Source: Streptomyces sp. NBC_01775
Lineage (GTDB): Bacteria; Actinomycetota; Actinomycetes; Streptomycetales; Streptomycetaceae
Direction: 5' to 3'
Length of the DNA stretch: 64,000 nt
Assembly: GCF_035917675.1 (NCBI RefSeq)
Contig: NZ_CP109104.1
Coordinates: 2,046,001 to 2,110,000 of the forward strand
Part shown: positions 43,506 through 52,228 of the stretch, in pieces
How the letters are laid out: the number at the start of each line of letters is the position of its first letter
How positions within the stretch are numbered: the stretch's first letter is position 1
Translations under genes and position numbers: made by a program
The notes under the pieces: generated by a model
What the model was told of the DNA's origin: nothing
The model's database searches: none
What the model saw: the letters and a program-made list of their open reading frames with translations, nothing else

Positions 43506-45353
43506 ATGCGGCTGCGCGCACTCCTGGAGAACGACTCTCTGGGCCTCAGGCTCCTCGGCGGCGAGGACGAGCTGGACCGGACGGTGCGCGGGGTCATGAC
43601 CACCGACCTGCGCGACCCCAGCCGCTATCTGGCCGGCGGCGAGCTGGTGCTGACGGGCCTGGCCTGGCATCACGCCCCCGAGGACTCGGAACCCTTCGTG
43701 CAGATCCTCGCCACGGCCGGAGTCGCGGGCCTGGCCGCGGGCGAGGCGGAGCTGGGGATGGTGCCCGAGGACCTGGTGATCGCCTGCGCCCGGCACCGGC
43801 TGCCGCTGTTCTCGGTCACCGAGGACGTCGCGTTCGCCACGATCACCGAACACGTGGTCCGCCAGGTCTCCACCGAGCGGGCCGGTGACCTGGCCGCCGT
43901 GGTGGAACGGCACCGGCGGCTGATGTCCTCGGGCCCGGCAGGCGGCGGGCCCGACGCGGTGCTCGACCTGCTCGGCTCCGACCTGGACCTGCCCGCCTGG
44001 GTGCTCTCCCCCACCGGCCGGCAGATCGCCGGGCCCAGCGAGGGCCCCACGCTGCCGCACGGCACAGCGGCCCGGCTGGCGGGCGCCCATATGGCGGCCG
44101 TACGCAGCGGACGGCGCGGCCCGCACCGGACGGTGGCGGACAAGGTCGCCTACTCCCTCTTCCCCGTGCGCGAGGGGGTGCGGGACGCGCGCGAGACGGT
44201 GCTGTCCGACTGGCTGCTCGCCGTCGCCGCCGACACCGGCGACTGGCCCGCCGAGCGCCTCGACCTGCTGAACGGCGTCACCCAGCTCATCGCCGTCGAA
44301 CGCGACCGGCGCGACGCGTCCCGCACCGTGCGCCGCCGGCTGGCCCAGGAAGTGCTGGAGCTGGTGCAGACCGGCGCTCCCCCCGGAGAGATCGCCGCCA
44401 GGCTGCGGGTCGCCGCGCCGGTGCTGCTGCCGGGGCTGGGGGCCGCGCCGCACTGGCAGGTGGTCGTGGCCCGCGTCGAGTGGGAGACGTCGGACCCGGC
44501 GGCCGGCCTGGACGGCGGGGCCATCGCACAGTCGCTCCTCGAAGAGCTGCTCGTGGACCCGAGGACGACGGGCCCCGACGGCTCGGACCGCGTCGCCGTC
44601 GCCAAGGCGGACGGGGAGGCCATCGCACTGGTGCCGCTCCCGGCGGGCGGCGAGCGCGAGAGCGACGAGGCAGGTATCGCCGGACAATCGGACGCGGCCC
44701 CGGACGCTGTCACCGGTCCCGGCCCCGTCGACGGGAGCGCGGCGAGCGGGGCGAGCGCACGGAACAGGCCGGACAGCTTGCGGCCTGACAGCTCCCAGCC
44801 GGACAGCCCGCGGAGCGCGTACGGTGCCGCCGGGCCGGCCGGACTCGGCCGGGGCGAGGGCATGCACGCCGACGCGCTGCTCGCCGCCGTCACGGAGCCG
44901 CTGGCCCGGGGCCTGGCGGACGACGGGCGGCTGACGCTCGGGGTGAGCGCCGCCGTGCACTCGCCCGAGGGGCTGCGCGGCGCGCTGGAGGAGGCCCGGC
45001 ACGCCCGCCGCGTCGCCGCGGCGCGCCCCGGCGCCGTACGCGCCGCCGGCCACGAGGAGCTGGCCTCGCACGTCCTGCTGCTGCCGTTCGTACCGGACGA
45101 TGTGCGCCGCGCCTTCACCGCGCGGCTGCTGGACCCGCTGCGCGAGTACGACCGCAAGCACCGTGCCGAACTGGTGCCCACGCTGGACGCCTTCCTCTCC
45201 TCGGACGGCTCCTGGACGCGCTGCGCGGCCCGCCTCCACCTCCACGTCAACACCCTGCGCTACCGCGTGAGCCGCATCGAACAGCTGACGGGCCGCGACC
45301 TGTCCCGGCTGGAGGACAAGCTGGACTTCTTCCTCGCCCTGCGGATGAGCTGA
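43506..45353 (+). CDS. PucR family transcriptional regulator
   Basis: A 615-residue regulator. The N-terminal PucR/purine-catabolism domain (MRLRALLENDSLGLRLLGG to about residue 125: DLRDPSRYLAGGELVLTGLAW) and the C-terminal PucR HTH_30 (LDPLREYDRKHRAELVPTLDAFLSSDGSWTRCAARLHLHVNTLRYRVSRIEQ) are clear. The middle contains a 70-residue Ser/Pro/Gly-rich low-complexity insert (about 390-450) with RPDS/QPDS repeats. In Bacillus PucR activates the purine genes in response to allantoin-related compounds. Divergent from the xdh operon, its obvious target. Confidence 0.92.
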   Translation: MRLRALLENDSLGLRLLGGEDELDRTVRGVMTTDLRDPSRYLAGGELVLTGLAWHHAPEDSEPFVQILATAGVAGLAAGEAELGMVPEDLVIACARHRLPLFSVTEDVAFATITEHVVRQVSTERAGDLAAVVERHRRLMSSGPAGGGPDAVLDLLGSDLDLPAWVLSPTGRQIAGPSEGPTLPHGTAARLAGAHMAAVRSGRRGPHRTVADKVAYSLFPVREGVRDARETVLSDWLLAVAADTGDWPAERLDLLNGVTQLIAVERDRRDASRTVRRRLAQEVLELVQTGAPPGEIAARLRVAAPVLLPGLGAAPHWQVVVARVEWETSDPAAGLDGGAIAQSLLEELLVDPRTTGPDGSDRVAVAKADGEAIALVPLPAGGERESDEAGIAGQSDAAPDAVTGPGPVDGSAASGASARNRPDSLRPDSSQPDSPRSAYGAAGPAGLGRGEGMHADALLAAVTEPLARGLADDGRLTLGVSAAVHSPEGLRGALEEARHARRVAAARPGAVRAAGHEELASHVLLLPFVPDDVRRAFTARLLDPLREYDRKHRAELVPTLDAFLSSDGSWTRCAARLHLHVNTLRYRVSRIEQLTGRDLSRLEDKLDFFLALRMS

Positions 45354-45547
45354 GGCGGGCTCTGACGGGGCCGAGGCCCACCGACGGGGCGCCGTGCGCC
45401 AACAGTTGGGCACCGGGCCCCGGTTGGCAGAAACACCCCGTAGGTAAAACTTTGTGAACTGATTCACACCACCCCCTTGGCCGGGCGGGCCCCGCCGTGC
45501 TGAGATGCGGTCACATCCGGCTCAATGGCGCGCTTGGGGAGGGCACT

Positions 45548-46420
45548 GTGGCGGACACCGCCATGTCACGTTCAGGAGGGCTGCATTCCGCAGCCAGGGA
45601 GCGGGACACCGGTCCGGGCGGTGGAGGAGCGGGGGCCGGAGGAGTGGGCGAGGGAGACGGCCGGCCACCTGCCATGGGCCCCGACAGCCCGCTGGGCCGG
45701 GCGGTGTGGCGGCTGCGCTCGCGCGCCTGCTGGGACGACGCGGCGGCGCTCCTGACCCCCTACGCGCCCAGCCACCCGCAGGCGGCGGTGGGCCGCGCCG
45801 CGCTGCTCGTGGAGCGCTGCATGTTCACGGCCGACGGCTGGCCGGAGGCCGAGGACGCGCTGCGCGTCGCCGAGGCGGTGGCCCAGGTGGACGACGACCG
45901 GGGCGCCGCCGCCTGCGAGCGCGGCCAACTCGCCTACGCGGCAACGGTGCTGGGCGTCCGCGACAGGACCGACGAGGCACGCGCCGCACTCGGCCGCGCC
46001 GCCGCGCTGCTGGCGCCGAGCGCGCCCGGCCGCGCGCTGCTGGACTTCCGCCGCGGCCTGCTCGCGGAGAACCTGAGCGACACTCCCGAGTCGGCCCGCG
46101 CCGCGTACCGCAGGGCGCACGCGGGGGCCACCTCGCGCGGCGACCTGCTGCTGTGCTCGTTCACCTGGCGCCATCTGGCGGGCCTCGCGGCCCGCGAGGG
46201 CGAACTGGCCGAAGCGCGGCACGGGTTCACCGAGTCGCTGCGGCTGCGCGAGGAGCTGGGCTTCCTGGTGGGGATGGCGCCCGCGCTGGCCTCGCTCGCC
46301 GACGTGGAGCCCGAGCCGGAGGCGACCAGGCTGCGCGAGGAGGCCGGCCGCCTCTTCCGCCTGCTGGGCGGGGTACCCACCTGGCTCGCGGCCCGGCTGC
46401 CGGGCGGCGGGGGCAGCTGA
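45548..46420 (+). CDS. Helical TPR-like protein of unknown function
   Basis: A 290-residue protein. After a Gly-rich N-terminal segment (about 15-45) the sequence is almost wholly alpha-helical with paired-helix, Ala/Leu/Arg-rich repeats (LLTPYAPSHPQAAVGRAALLVERCMFTADG; YRRAHAGATSRGDLLLCSFTWRHLAGLAAREGELAEARHGF), consistent with tetratricopeptide-like repeats. The GTG at 45548 is chosen for GGGAGGG at six bases. It follows pucR by nearly 200 bases in the same direction; no functional link is evident. Confidence 0.75.
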   Translation: MADTAMSRSGGLHSAARERDTGPGGGGAGAGGVGEGDGRPPAMGPDSPLGRAVWRLRSRACWDDAAALLTPYAPSHPQAAVGRAALLVERCMFTADGWPEAEDALRVAEAVAQVDDDRGAAACERGQLAYAATVLGVRDRTDEARAALGRAAALLAPSAPGRALLDFRRGLLAENLSDTPESARAAYRRAHAGATSRGDLLLCSFTWRHLAGLAAREGELAEARHGFTESLRLREELGFLVGMAPALASLADVEPEPEATRLREEAGRLFRLLGGVPTWLAARLPGGGGS

Positions 46421-46511
46421 CCGGGGCGGTCCTGCCACGGGACGCAACGGCCCCGCATCGGTACGCGACGGCCTGCGCCGGGACGCGACCGCGCTCAGCA
46501 GTGGCCGCGAC

Positions 46512-47408
46512 TCAGAAGTGGCCGCGTACCAGGCGTTCTACGGCGGGCAGATCCTGCTCGGCCAGCGCGTCCAGCAGCGCCAGGTGGTCGGCGGCGTCGG
46601 CGAGCAGGTCGGTGGCGCGCGGCGCGGGCGCGGCCCGTACGAACGACAGGTGCGCGCGGCGCTGCACGTCCTCCGCGACGGCGACGAGCTGCCGGTTGCC
46701 GGTCAGCTCCAGCAGGGAGCGGTGGAAGACGCGGTCGCTCTCGGCGTAGGCGGTGCGGTCGCCGCGCGTCGCCGCCTCCAGGGTGTCCTCGGCCAGGGGA
46801 CGCAGCCCGTCCCACTGCTCGGGAGCGACGGTCGTGGCGAGCGTCAGCACGGCCGGGACCTCCAACAGGGCCCGGATCTCGGCGAGTTCGGCCAGGTCGC
46901 GGGGGCTGTGCTCGGCGACGCGGAAGCCCCGGTTGGGCACGGTCTCCACGGCGCCCTCGACGGCCAGGCGCTGCATGGCCTCGCGTACAGGGGTGGGCGA
47001 CACGCCGAAGCGCTCGGCGAGCGCGGGCGCGGAGTAGACCTCACCCGGGGCGAGTTCACCGCACAGCAGTGCGTCGCGGAGGGCTTCGAGGATCTGGGCG
47101 CGCACCGAGTGCCGCTGGGGGACGACCTTGGGCGGCGGGGGCTCGCTGTGCACATGTTCGCCCCGCGCGACAGGCTCCGCCACGGGCTCCCGACGTACCG
47201 CCCCGCTCTGCGGGCCGACCCGGCCCGCCACCCGGCTCGCCGTCCGGGCCTGCGTCGGGGGGCGTTCGCCGCGCCCGGCCCGTGCCTGGTGGGCGGGCAC
47301 CTGGACGGGGAGCGCGGGCACTGACGCGGACGGCGGCACCGCCACGGCGGCCACCGGCGGGGCGTCCGCCGTGGGCTGTATGAGTGGCTCCGCTCGGGTC
47401 TGCTCCAT
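46512..47408 (-). CDS. GntR family regulator (FCD/FadR subfamily)
   Basis: A 298-residue regulator. A 95-residue Ala/Pro/Val-rich N-terminal extension precedes the GntR winged helix (ILEALRDALLCGELAPGEVYSAPALAERFGVSPTPVREAMQRLAVEG) and an FCD effector domain (RALLEVPAVLTLATTV; YAESDRVFHRSLLELTGN). FCD domains bind metal and small carboxylates. The extension is unusual in length but GGAGG six bases before the ATG at 47408 supports this start. It is divergent from the iron-regulated gene at 47527; target unknown. Confidence 0.88.
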   Translation of the reverse strand: MEQTRAEPLIQPTADAPPVAAVAVPPSASVPALPVQVPAHQARAGRGERPPTQARTASRVAGRVGPQSGAVRREPVAEPVARGEHVHSEPPPPKVVPQRHSVRAQILEALRDALLCGELAPGEVYSAPALAERFGVSPTPVREAMQRLAVEGAVETVPNRGFRVAEHSPRDLAELAEIRALLEVPAVLTLATTVAPEQWDGLRPLAEDTLEAATRGDRTAYAESDRVFHRSLLELTGNRQLVAVAEDVQRRAHLSFVRAAPAPRATDLLADAADHLALLDALAEQDLPAVERLVRGHF

Positions 47409-47483
47409 CTGCCCCCCTCCAGGGTGTTGTGGAGCACCATAGGCGGACGAGACGCGAGATCAAACCTCGGCGACAGTCGGGTA

Positions 47484-47498
47484 AGGTAAGGCTTACCT
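47484..47498. promoter_or_regulatory. Iron box (DmdR1/IdeR-type operator)
   Basis: AGGTAAGGCTTACCT is a perfect 7-1-7 palindrome, close to the actinobacterial iron-box consensus TTAGGTTAGGCTAACCTAA. It sits 29-43 bases upstream of the FhuF-like gene, a repressor position over its promoter. Iron-bound DmdR1/IdeR would shut the gene off when iron is plentiful. Confidence 0.8.
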
Positions 47499-47526
47499 GC
47501 TAACGATCGCCGATCCGGGGGTTCCC

Positions 47527-48384
47527 ATGGCCGTGCCCACCCTCGCCTCCGTGGCCCCTGACGTCTCCCCTTTCCGCGCGGCCTACGCGCGGCTGACCGA
47601 GGTCCTCCCCTCGCTCGATGTGACCGAGACCACGGCTCGTGAATCCCTTCCCGAGGGCGACGGCTGGGTACGGGCGACCGAACTGGCGGACGGCGGCCCG
47701 GCGCTGGACGCGTTCCTCGCCCGGGACGAGGAGCAGATCCTGCGGGACTACGGACAGCCCGGGCGGCCCGACGTCATCGCCAGCTTCGGGCTGCACCGCT
47801 ACGCCTGGCCCGCCTGCCTGCTCGTCACCATCCCCTGGTTCCTCCAGCGTCGGGTGCCGAGGGTGCCCGTGGAGGCCGTCTCCTACCAGCGCTCACTGGG
47901 ACGGCTCGCCGTGCACATCGAGGAGTTCGCCTGCCTGCCGGACGACCCCGCCTCGGCGGCACCCGGAGCCCGCGTCGTACCGGACGAGGAGGCCCTGCGC
48001 ACCGAGGTCCGGGCGGCCGTCGCCGAGCATCTGACGCCCGTGCTGGAAGGGTTCAGGCCCCGGATGCGGCGCGGGTCCCGCGCGCTGTGGGGCATGGCGA
48101 CGGACGAGATCACCGAGGGCCTGTGGTACCTGGGTCATCTGCTGGGCGAGGAGCCGCGCGCGATGGCGGAGGCGCAACGGCTGCTTCCCGGCGCGCTGGC
48201 GCCGTTCGCACGGGGTGCCTCCTTCCGCGAGCTGAGTGGCCCGGACGGTGAGCGGCTCACCACGCGCGACCGCGCGAGCTGCTGCCTCTTCTACACCCTC
48301 CGCCCTGCCGACACCTGTGTGACCTGTCCCCGTACGTGCGACTCGGAGCGCGTCGAGCGGATGACGGCGGCCACCCGCGGCTGA
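47527..48384 (+). CDS. FhuF-like (2Fe-2S) ferric-siderophore reductase
   Basis: A 285-residue protein of the FhuF family. The C-terminal cluster motif C-C-x10-C-x2-C is present (SCCLFYTLRPADTCVTC), as in E. coli FhuF, where it binds a [2Fe-2S] centre. The central ASFGLHRYAWPACLLVTIPWFLQRRVP region is typical of actinobacterial members. It would reduce ferric iron from imported siderophores in the cytosol. The iron box immediately upstream supports an iron-limitation role. No siderophore transporter or synthase lies next to it. Confidence 0.88.
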   Translation: MAVPTLASVAPDVSPFRAAYARLTEVLPSLDVTETTARESLPEGDGWVRATELADGGPALDAFLARDEEQILRDYGQPGRPDVIASFGLHRYAWPACLLVTIPWFLQRRVPRVPVEAVSYQRSLGRLAVHIEEFACLPDDPASAAPGARVVPDEEALRTEVRAAVAEHLTPVLEGFRPRMRRGSRALWGMATDEITEGLWYLGHLLGEEPRAMAEAQRLLPGALAPFARGASFRELSGPDGERLTTRDRASCCLFYTLRPADTCVTCPRTCDSERVERMTAATRG

Positions 48385-48622
48385 CGCCCGTTCGAGCGAA
48401 CGCCCCTCACCCGTAAGGGAGTTCGACCGAGAACGCCCTGATCCATGGTCATCGCCCCCTATTAGCGGTCTCTTGCGCCGAAACCCCGCAGCGGGGGGCC
48501 GCGACTCCGTAAAGATGCTCGGCGACAGCGAAGCAAGCCAGAGCGCGAGCGCGGCGCTGTGCGTGCGTACGCGGTGTCCGCGCCGCGCGCGCCCAGGCGC
48601 CGTGCGGCAAGGGGCACCCCGC

Positions 48623-49789
48623 ATGAGACTGACCGACATATCGCTGAACTGGGTGCTGCCGGGCGCCGTGCTGCTCGTCGGCGCCCTGACCGCGGTGCTG
48701 GTGATGGCGCGCTCCCGCCGCCACGGCAAGGCCGACGACGGCGCCGCCACCGGCTCGCACGGACAGCACGGGGCAGGACAGGCCGACTCCTGGGAGCGCA
48801 TGGAGGAGCGGCGCCGCCGCAAGGAGACCCTCTACGCGACGGCCGCCTACCTGCTCCTCTTCTGCTGCGCGGCCGTCGCCGCGGCGCTCTCCTTCCACGG
48901 CCTCGTCGGCTTCGGCCGGCAGAACCTCGGCCTGGGCGGCGGCTGGGAGTACCTCGTCCCCTTCGGGCTGGACGGCGCCGCGATGTTCTCCGCCGTGATC
49001 GCCGTACGCGAGGCCAGCCACGGAGACGCCTCCCTCGGGTCCCGGCTGCTGGTGTGGATCTTCGCGGGGGCCGCCGCGTGGTTCAACTGGGTGCACGCGC
49101 CGCGCGGCATGGGCCACGACGGCGCACCGCAGTTCTTCGCCGGGATGTCGCTCTCGGCGGCGATCCTCTTCGACCGCGCGCTCAAGCAGACGCGCCGCGC
49201 GGCACTGCGCGAGCAGGGGCTGGTGCCCCGGCCGCTGCCGCAGATCCGCGTCGTCAGGTGGCTGCGGGCACCGCGGGAGACGTTCGGCGCCTGGTCGCTG
49301 ATGCTGCTGGAGGGCGTGCGCACGCTGGACGAGGCCGTCGACGAGGTACGCGACGACCGGCGCCGCAGCGAGCAGGAACGTCTGCGCAGGAGGGAGCAGG
49401 AGCGGCTGGACCGGGCCCGGGTCAAGGCGCTCAACAGGCAGCACAGGCTGTGGAACCGGGGGCGCGGCGAGCCGGGGCACCACGTGGAGAGGGAGATTTC
49501 GGCGGGGCCCGCCGCCGTCTCCGCTGCCCCTGCCGTATCTGCGGGCTCTGCCGCCGCGCAGCCCGCTGTCGCGTCCGAACCGGCGGACATATCCACGGCG
49601 AGCCGGCCTCCGGTCACCGAGGTCGTCGGCACCCCGGCCGTGCGCGGCAGGCCCGCGCTCCAGGCTGTCTCCGACGAGGCGGAGGAGAAGGGCCGGGACG
49701 ACAGGAGCCGTGACGAGAGGGGTGCGGCCAGCCCTCGGCTGGACTCCCTGGAGGAGAAACTGGCCGAGATCGAGCGGCAGTTCGGCTGA
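48623..49789 (+). CDS. DUF2637 (SpdB2-like) membrane protein
   Basis: A 388-residue protein. One N-terminal hydrophobic helix (VLPGAVLLVGALTAVLVM), then a DUF2637 module with about four more segments (LYATAAYLLLFCCAAVAAALSFHGL; PFGLDGAAMFSAVIAVREAS; IFAGAAAWFNWVHAPRGMGHDGAPQFFAGMSLSAAILF). The C-terminal ~150 residues are charged and coiled-coil-like (EQERLRRREQERLDRARV; LDSLEEKLAEIERQFG). Proteins of this kind occur in plasmid-spread (Spd) loci and in chromosomes; a stand-alone copy such as this has unknown function. ATG at 48623 has AAGGGG upstream. Confidence 0.85.
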   Translation: MRLTDISLNWVLPGAVLLVGALTAVLVMARSRRHGKADDGAATGSHGQHGAGQADSWERMEERRRRKETLYATAAYLLLFCCAAVAAALSFHGLVGFGRQNLGLGGGWEYLVPFGLDGAAMFSAVIAVREASHGDASLGSRLLVWIFAGAAAWFNWVHAPRGMGHDGAPQFFAGMSLSAAILFDRALKQTRRAALREQGLVPRPLPQIRVVRWLRAPRETFGAWSLMLLEGVRTLDEAVDEVRDDRRRSEQERLRRREQERLDRARVKALNRQHRLWNRGRGEPGHHVEREISAGPAAVSAAPAVSAGSAAAQPAVASEPADISTASRPPVTEVVGTPAVRGRPALQAVSDEAEEKGRDDRSRDERGAASPRLDSLEEKLAEIERQFG

Positions 49790-49826
49790 GCGTTTTCGCT
49801 TCGCGATGGTGCCGAGCCCCGCTTGT

Positions 49827-49955
49827 GGCCTGTCCGGGGATCTTTCTGTTGCCCTCTTTCCTGGGGCTGAGCAGGGGGTGCCCCCAGCTGTGCTTTGCAG
49901 GGTGCGGGTGTGTTGGGGCCAAGCGCGCAGTTCCCCGCGCCCCTTTGGGGCCGGC
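49827..49955. repeat. Dispersed repeat, copy A
   Basis: About 130 bases beginning GGCCTGTCCGG and running through GATCTTTCTGTTGCCCTCT, TGCAGGGTGCGGGTGTGTT and TTCCCCGCGCCCCTT. A clearly related copy lies in the opposite orientation at 52086-52215. Both are intergenic and begin just after a gene. Confidence 0.75.
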
Positions 49956-50019
49956 CTGGGGAGTGTCTTCAAAGTAGCGTCGTCCGCCCGCCGGGCAGAC
50001 GGGACTTCGACGACACGAC

Positions 50020-51432
50020 CTAGGCGTCGCCCGCTTTCTCCGTGCGCCGGTGCGGTAGCAGAGCACTCCGGTCCGGAGCGCTCCGTTCCGCACCGGCGTT
50101 GCCGTGTCCGGCCGCCTCCCAGACGGTGACCGCCGTGCGGTCGAGGTCGTGGCCCTTGAGCGGCGTCCGGATGTCGGCGAGATAGGCCGCGAGACCGGGC
50201 GGGTGGGAGCGGGCCATCCAGCGCGCGGCCAGGCTCCCGGCGAAGGAGCGCTCCTCGCGCAGCGGTACGGCGAACCCCGGACTGCACACCATCAGCGCGT
50301 CGCCGGGCCGCGCCACGGAGGCCCGGAAGCGGAACGGCTCGGCGCGGGCGGGGGCCGGCGGCTCCGCCGTGAAGCCGTCACGTGCCGCCGCTGCCTGCGC
50401 TCTCGGGTCCTCGGGCGGGGTGGGTGCGAGGTTCGTCGCCGGTTCGGGGCCGGGCCCCGCAACCGGTGCGGGCCCGGCACCGAACCCCACCACAGGGCCG
50501 CCTGACTCCCCCTGGCTGGCCTGCGGCTCGATGTCGTGCCAGCGGCCGTCCCGCAGCCGGAACAGGCCGCCGGCCCCGATCCCGAAGAAGATCCGCGTCT
50601 GGCACCGGGGGTCGGCGGGCAGGAGCAGGCAGCACAGGTCGGCGGTGTACTGCTCCGGTTCGAGGCCCAGCGCCGCCGCCTGGGCGCGCAGCTTTCCGAA
50701 CGTGCGGTCGGTGAGACGGTGCAGCCCGGACTTGAGCGCGCCCCTGCGCCCCGCGCGGATGTCCTCGGCGAGCCGGGCGTGGCTGCGGCCCACGGCGGAC
50801 CCGATCGAGTGACACGCCTCCCGCGCCGCGCGGTGCGCCCCCGGCCCACCGTGGGCCCCGACGGCGACGGCGACGAGCAACAGCGCCCCCTCCCCCGTCC
50901 CGAACCGCGCCGTCAACAGCGCGTCCCCCCGCAACGTCCCCGCGCGCTTCGCCCCGGCCCCCCGCAGCGAAGCGGCCCGCAACGTCAGCCCGCCGTGCCG
51001 CCCCCCGTCCAGCGCGACCTCCGCCACCAACTCCGAAAGCCCGGCAGGATCGGCCAGGGGAATCACCCCGTCCTCCTCCGGGTCCTCCAGATCCTGCGGA
51101 GCCTGCGGGGGCTCCGGGAGGGCAGGATCGGGACACTCCGGGACGGGCTCCCCCCGGGCGGGCTTCCCCTCAGCGGGCTCCCCCCGAGCGGGTTCCACGG
51201 GTGCGGGGCCGTCCATGGCGGGCTCTTCCCGCGGGGCGTCTCCGTTTCCTCCCCGTGGTGCCAGGGTGTGGGTCACCGAGGCGAAGCGGTCGTCCAGGGT
51301 GTCGGGGGCGCGGGTTCTGCCGGTGTCGGAGGCGGTGGCGTCGTACAACTGGGCCCACCAATCGCCCCGTTCCCCGCCGCGCTCGCCGTGTTTCTCGTCC
51401 CGTCCCTCGCCGCGTGCCCCCTGTTCGCTCAT
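50020..51432 (-). CDS. PP2C-like protein phosphatase domain protein, probably degenerate
   Basis: A 470-residue protein. The N-terminal ~120 residues are disordered with EPARGEPAEGKPARGEP-type repeats. A PP2C-like domain follows (GLTLRAASLRGAGAKRAGTLRGDALLTARF; then EACHSIGSAVGRSHARLAEDIRAGRRGALKSGL) and ends in FRFRASVARPGDALMVCSPGFA. The metal-binding Asp-Gly motifs expected in active PP2C (ADG near the start, T-D-G near the end) read AVGAHGG and CSPG here, so activity is doubtful. The start at 51432 (MSEQGARG) was taken as the first ATG in frame; the ribosome-binding site is weak. Divergent from the DUF456 gene. Confidence 0.72.
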   Translation of the reverse strand: MSEQGARGEGRDEKHGERGGERGDWWAQLYDATASDTGRTRAPDTLDDRFASVTHTLAPRGGNGDAPREEPAMDGPAPVEPARGEPAEGKPARGEPVPECPDPALPEPPQAPQDLEDPEEDGVIPLADPAGLSELVAEVALDGGRHGGLTLRAASLRGAGAKRAGTLRGDALLTARFGTGEGALLLVAVAVGAHGGPGAHRAAREACHSIGSAVGRSHARLAEDIRAGRRGALKSGLHRLTDRTFGKLRAQAAALGLEPEQYTADLCCLLLPADPRCQTRIFFGIGAGGLFRLRDGRWHDIEPQASQGESGGPVVGFGAGPAPVAGPGPEPATNLAPTPPEDPRAQAAAARDGFTAEPPAPARAEPFRFRASVARPGDALMVCSPGFAVPLREERSFAGSLAARWMARSHPPGLAAYLADIRTPLKGHDLDRTAVTVWEAAGHGNAGAERSAPDRSALLPHRRTEKAGDA

Positions 51433-51538
51433 CCGCTCATTGTCTCGCGCACGTATCGGGCGGGAAGCCCGTACGGAAGAACGGCGTGGAAGGGTCGTGG
51501 AACGCGCGGTCCGGCTCCGGTTCGGGCAGGCTTTCCCC

Positions 51539-52054
51539 ATGGACACCTCCGGGACGCTGAGCGTGCCGCAGCCGCTGCTGGTGGGCATTGTGCTGCTGCT
51601 GGGGCTGATCGGGTCCGTGCTTCCCGGGGTGCCGGGGACGCTCGTCGTCTGGGCCTCGGTGTTCTGGTGGGCGGTGTGGGACCACAATCGCGCCGCCTGG
51701 TGGCTGCTCGTCGCGGCCACGGGACTGCTACTGCTGACGGCTGCCGTACGGATGTTCGCCCCCGCACAGCCGCGCCGGAGATCCGAGGCCGGCCGACGCC
51801 TGCTGCTCATGGCGGGGGCGTCCGGCACGGTGGGCTTCGTGCTCGTACCCGTGCTCGGCGTCCTCCCGGGCTTCCTCGCCGGGATCTACGGCAAGGAGCG
51901 GATGAGGCTCGGCAGCCACGGCGCAGCCGTCGCCTCGACCCGCACCGTCATGCGCGGCGGCGGCTGGCGGACGCTGGCCGACCTCACCGCCTCCCTGCTG
52001 GTGGCCGTCGGCTGGGTGATCATCGTGCTGTGGGGTCCCCGGGGCCAGGGGTAG
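51539..52054 (+). CDS. DUF456 family membrane protein
   Basis: A 171-residue protein with four to five hydrophobic segments. The DUF456 pattern is clear: LLVGIVLLLGLIGSVLPGVPGTLVVWASVFWW, a central RRLLLMAGASGTVGFVLVPVLGVLPGFLAGIY and a C-terminal TLADLTASLLVAVGWVIIVLWG. Function of the family is unknown. The first ATG in frame at 51539 is used. It sits between the PP2C-like gene and dispersed repeat copy B. Confidence 0.85.
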   Translation: MDTSGTLSVPQPLLVGIVLLLGLIGSVLPGVPGTLVVWASVFWWAVWDHNRAAWWLLVAATGLLLLTAAVRMFAPAQPRRRSEAGRRLLLMAGASGTVGFVLVPVLGVLPGFLAGIYGKERMRLGSHGAAVASTRTVMRGGGWRTLADLTASLLVAVGWVIIVLWGPRGQG

Positions 52055-52085
52055 GTCCGGCGGATCATGCGTGCCCGGCGCGGGG

Positions 52086-52215
52086 GCGGGCCCCCAAGGG
52101 GCGCGGGGAAATGCGCGACCAGCCCACAACACACCCGCACCCTGCACAGCACAGGCAGGGGCGCCCCTGCTCAGCACCCCGAGAGAGGGCAACAGAAAGA
52201 TCCGCCGGACAGGCC
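52086..52215. repeat. Dispersed repeat, copy B (inverted)
   Basis: Read on the minus strand this matches copy A (49827-49955) in the same order: GGCCTGTCCGG, GATCTTTCTGTTGCCCTCT, TGCAGGGTGCGGGTGTGTTG, TTTCCCCGCGCCCCTTGGGGG. The differences are scattered substitutions and small indels. Confidence 0.75.
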
Positions 52216-52228
52216 GTAGGCCCCGTCG

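Noticed and set aside
43263..45467. A 734-codon minus-strand frame opposite pucR
   Set aside because: No recognisable motif, and PucR domains are complete on the plus strand.
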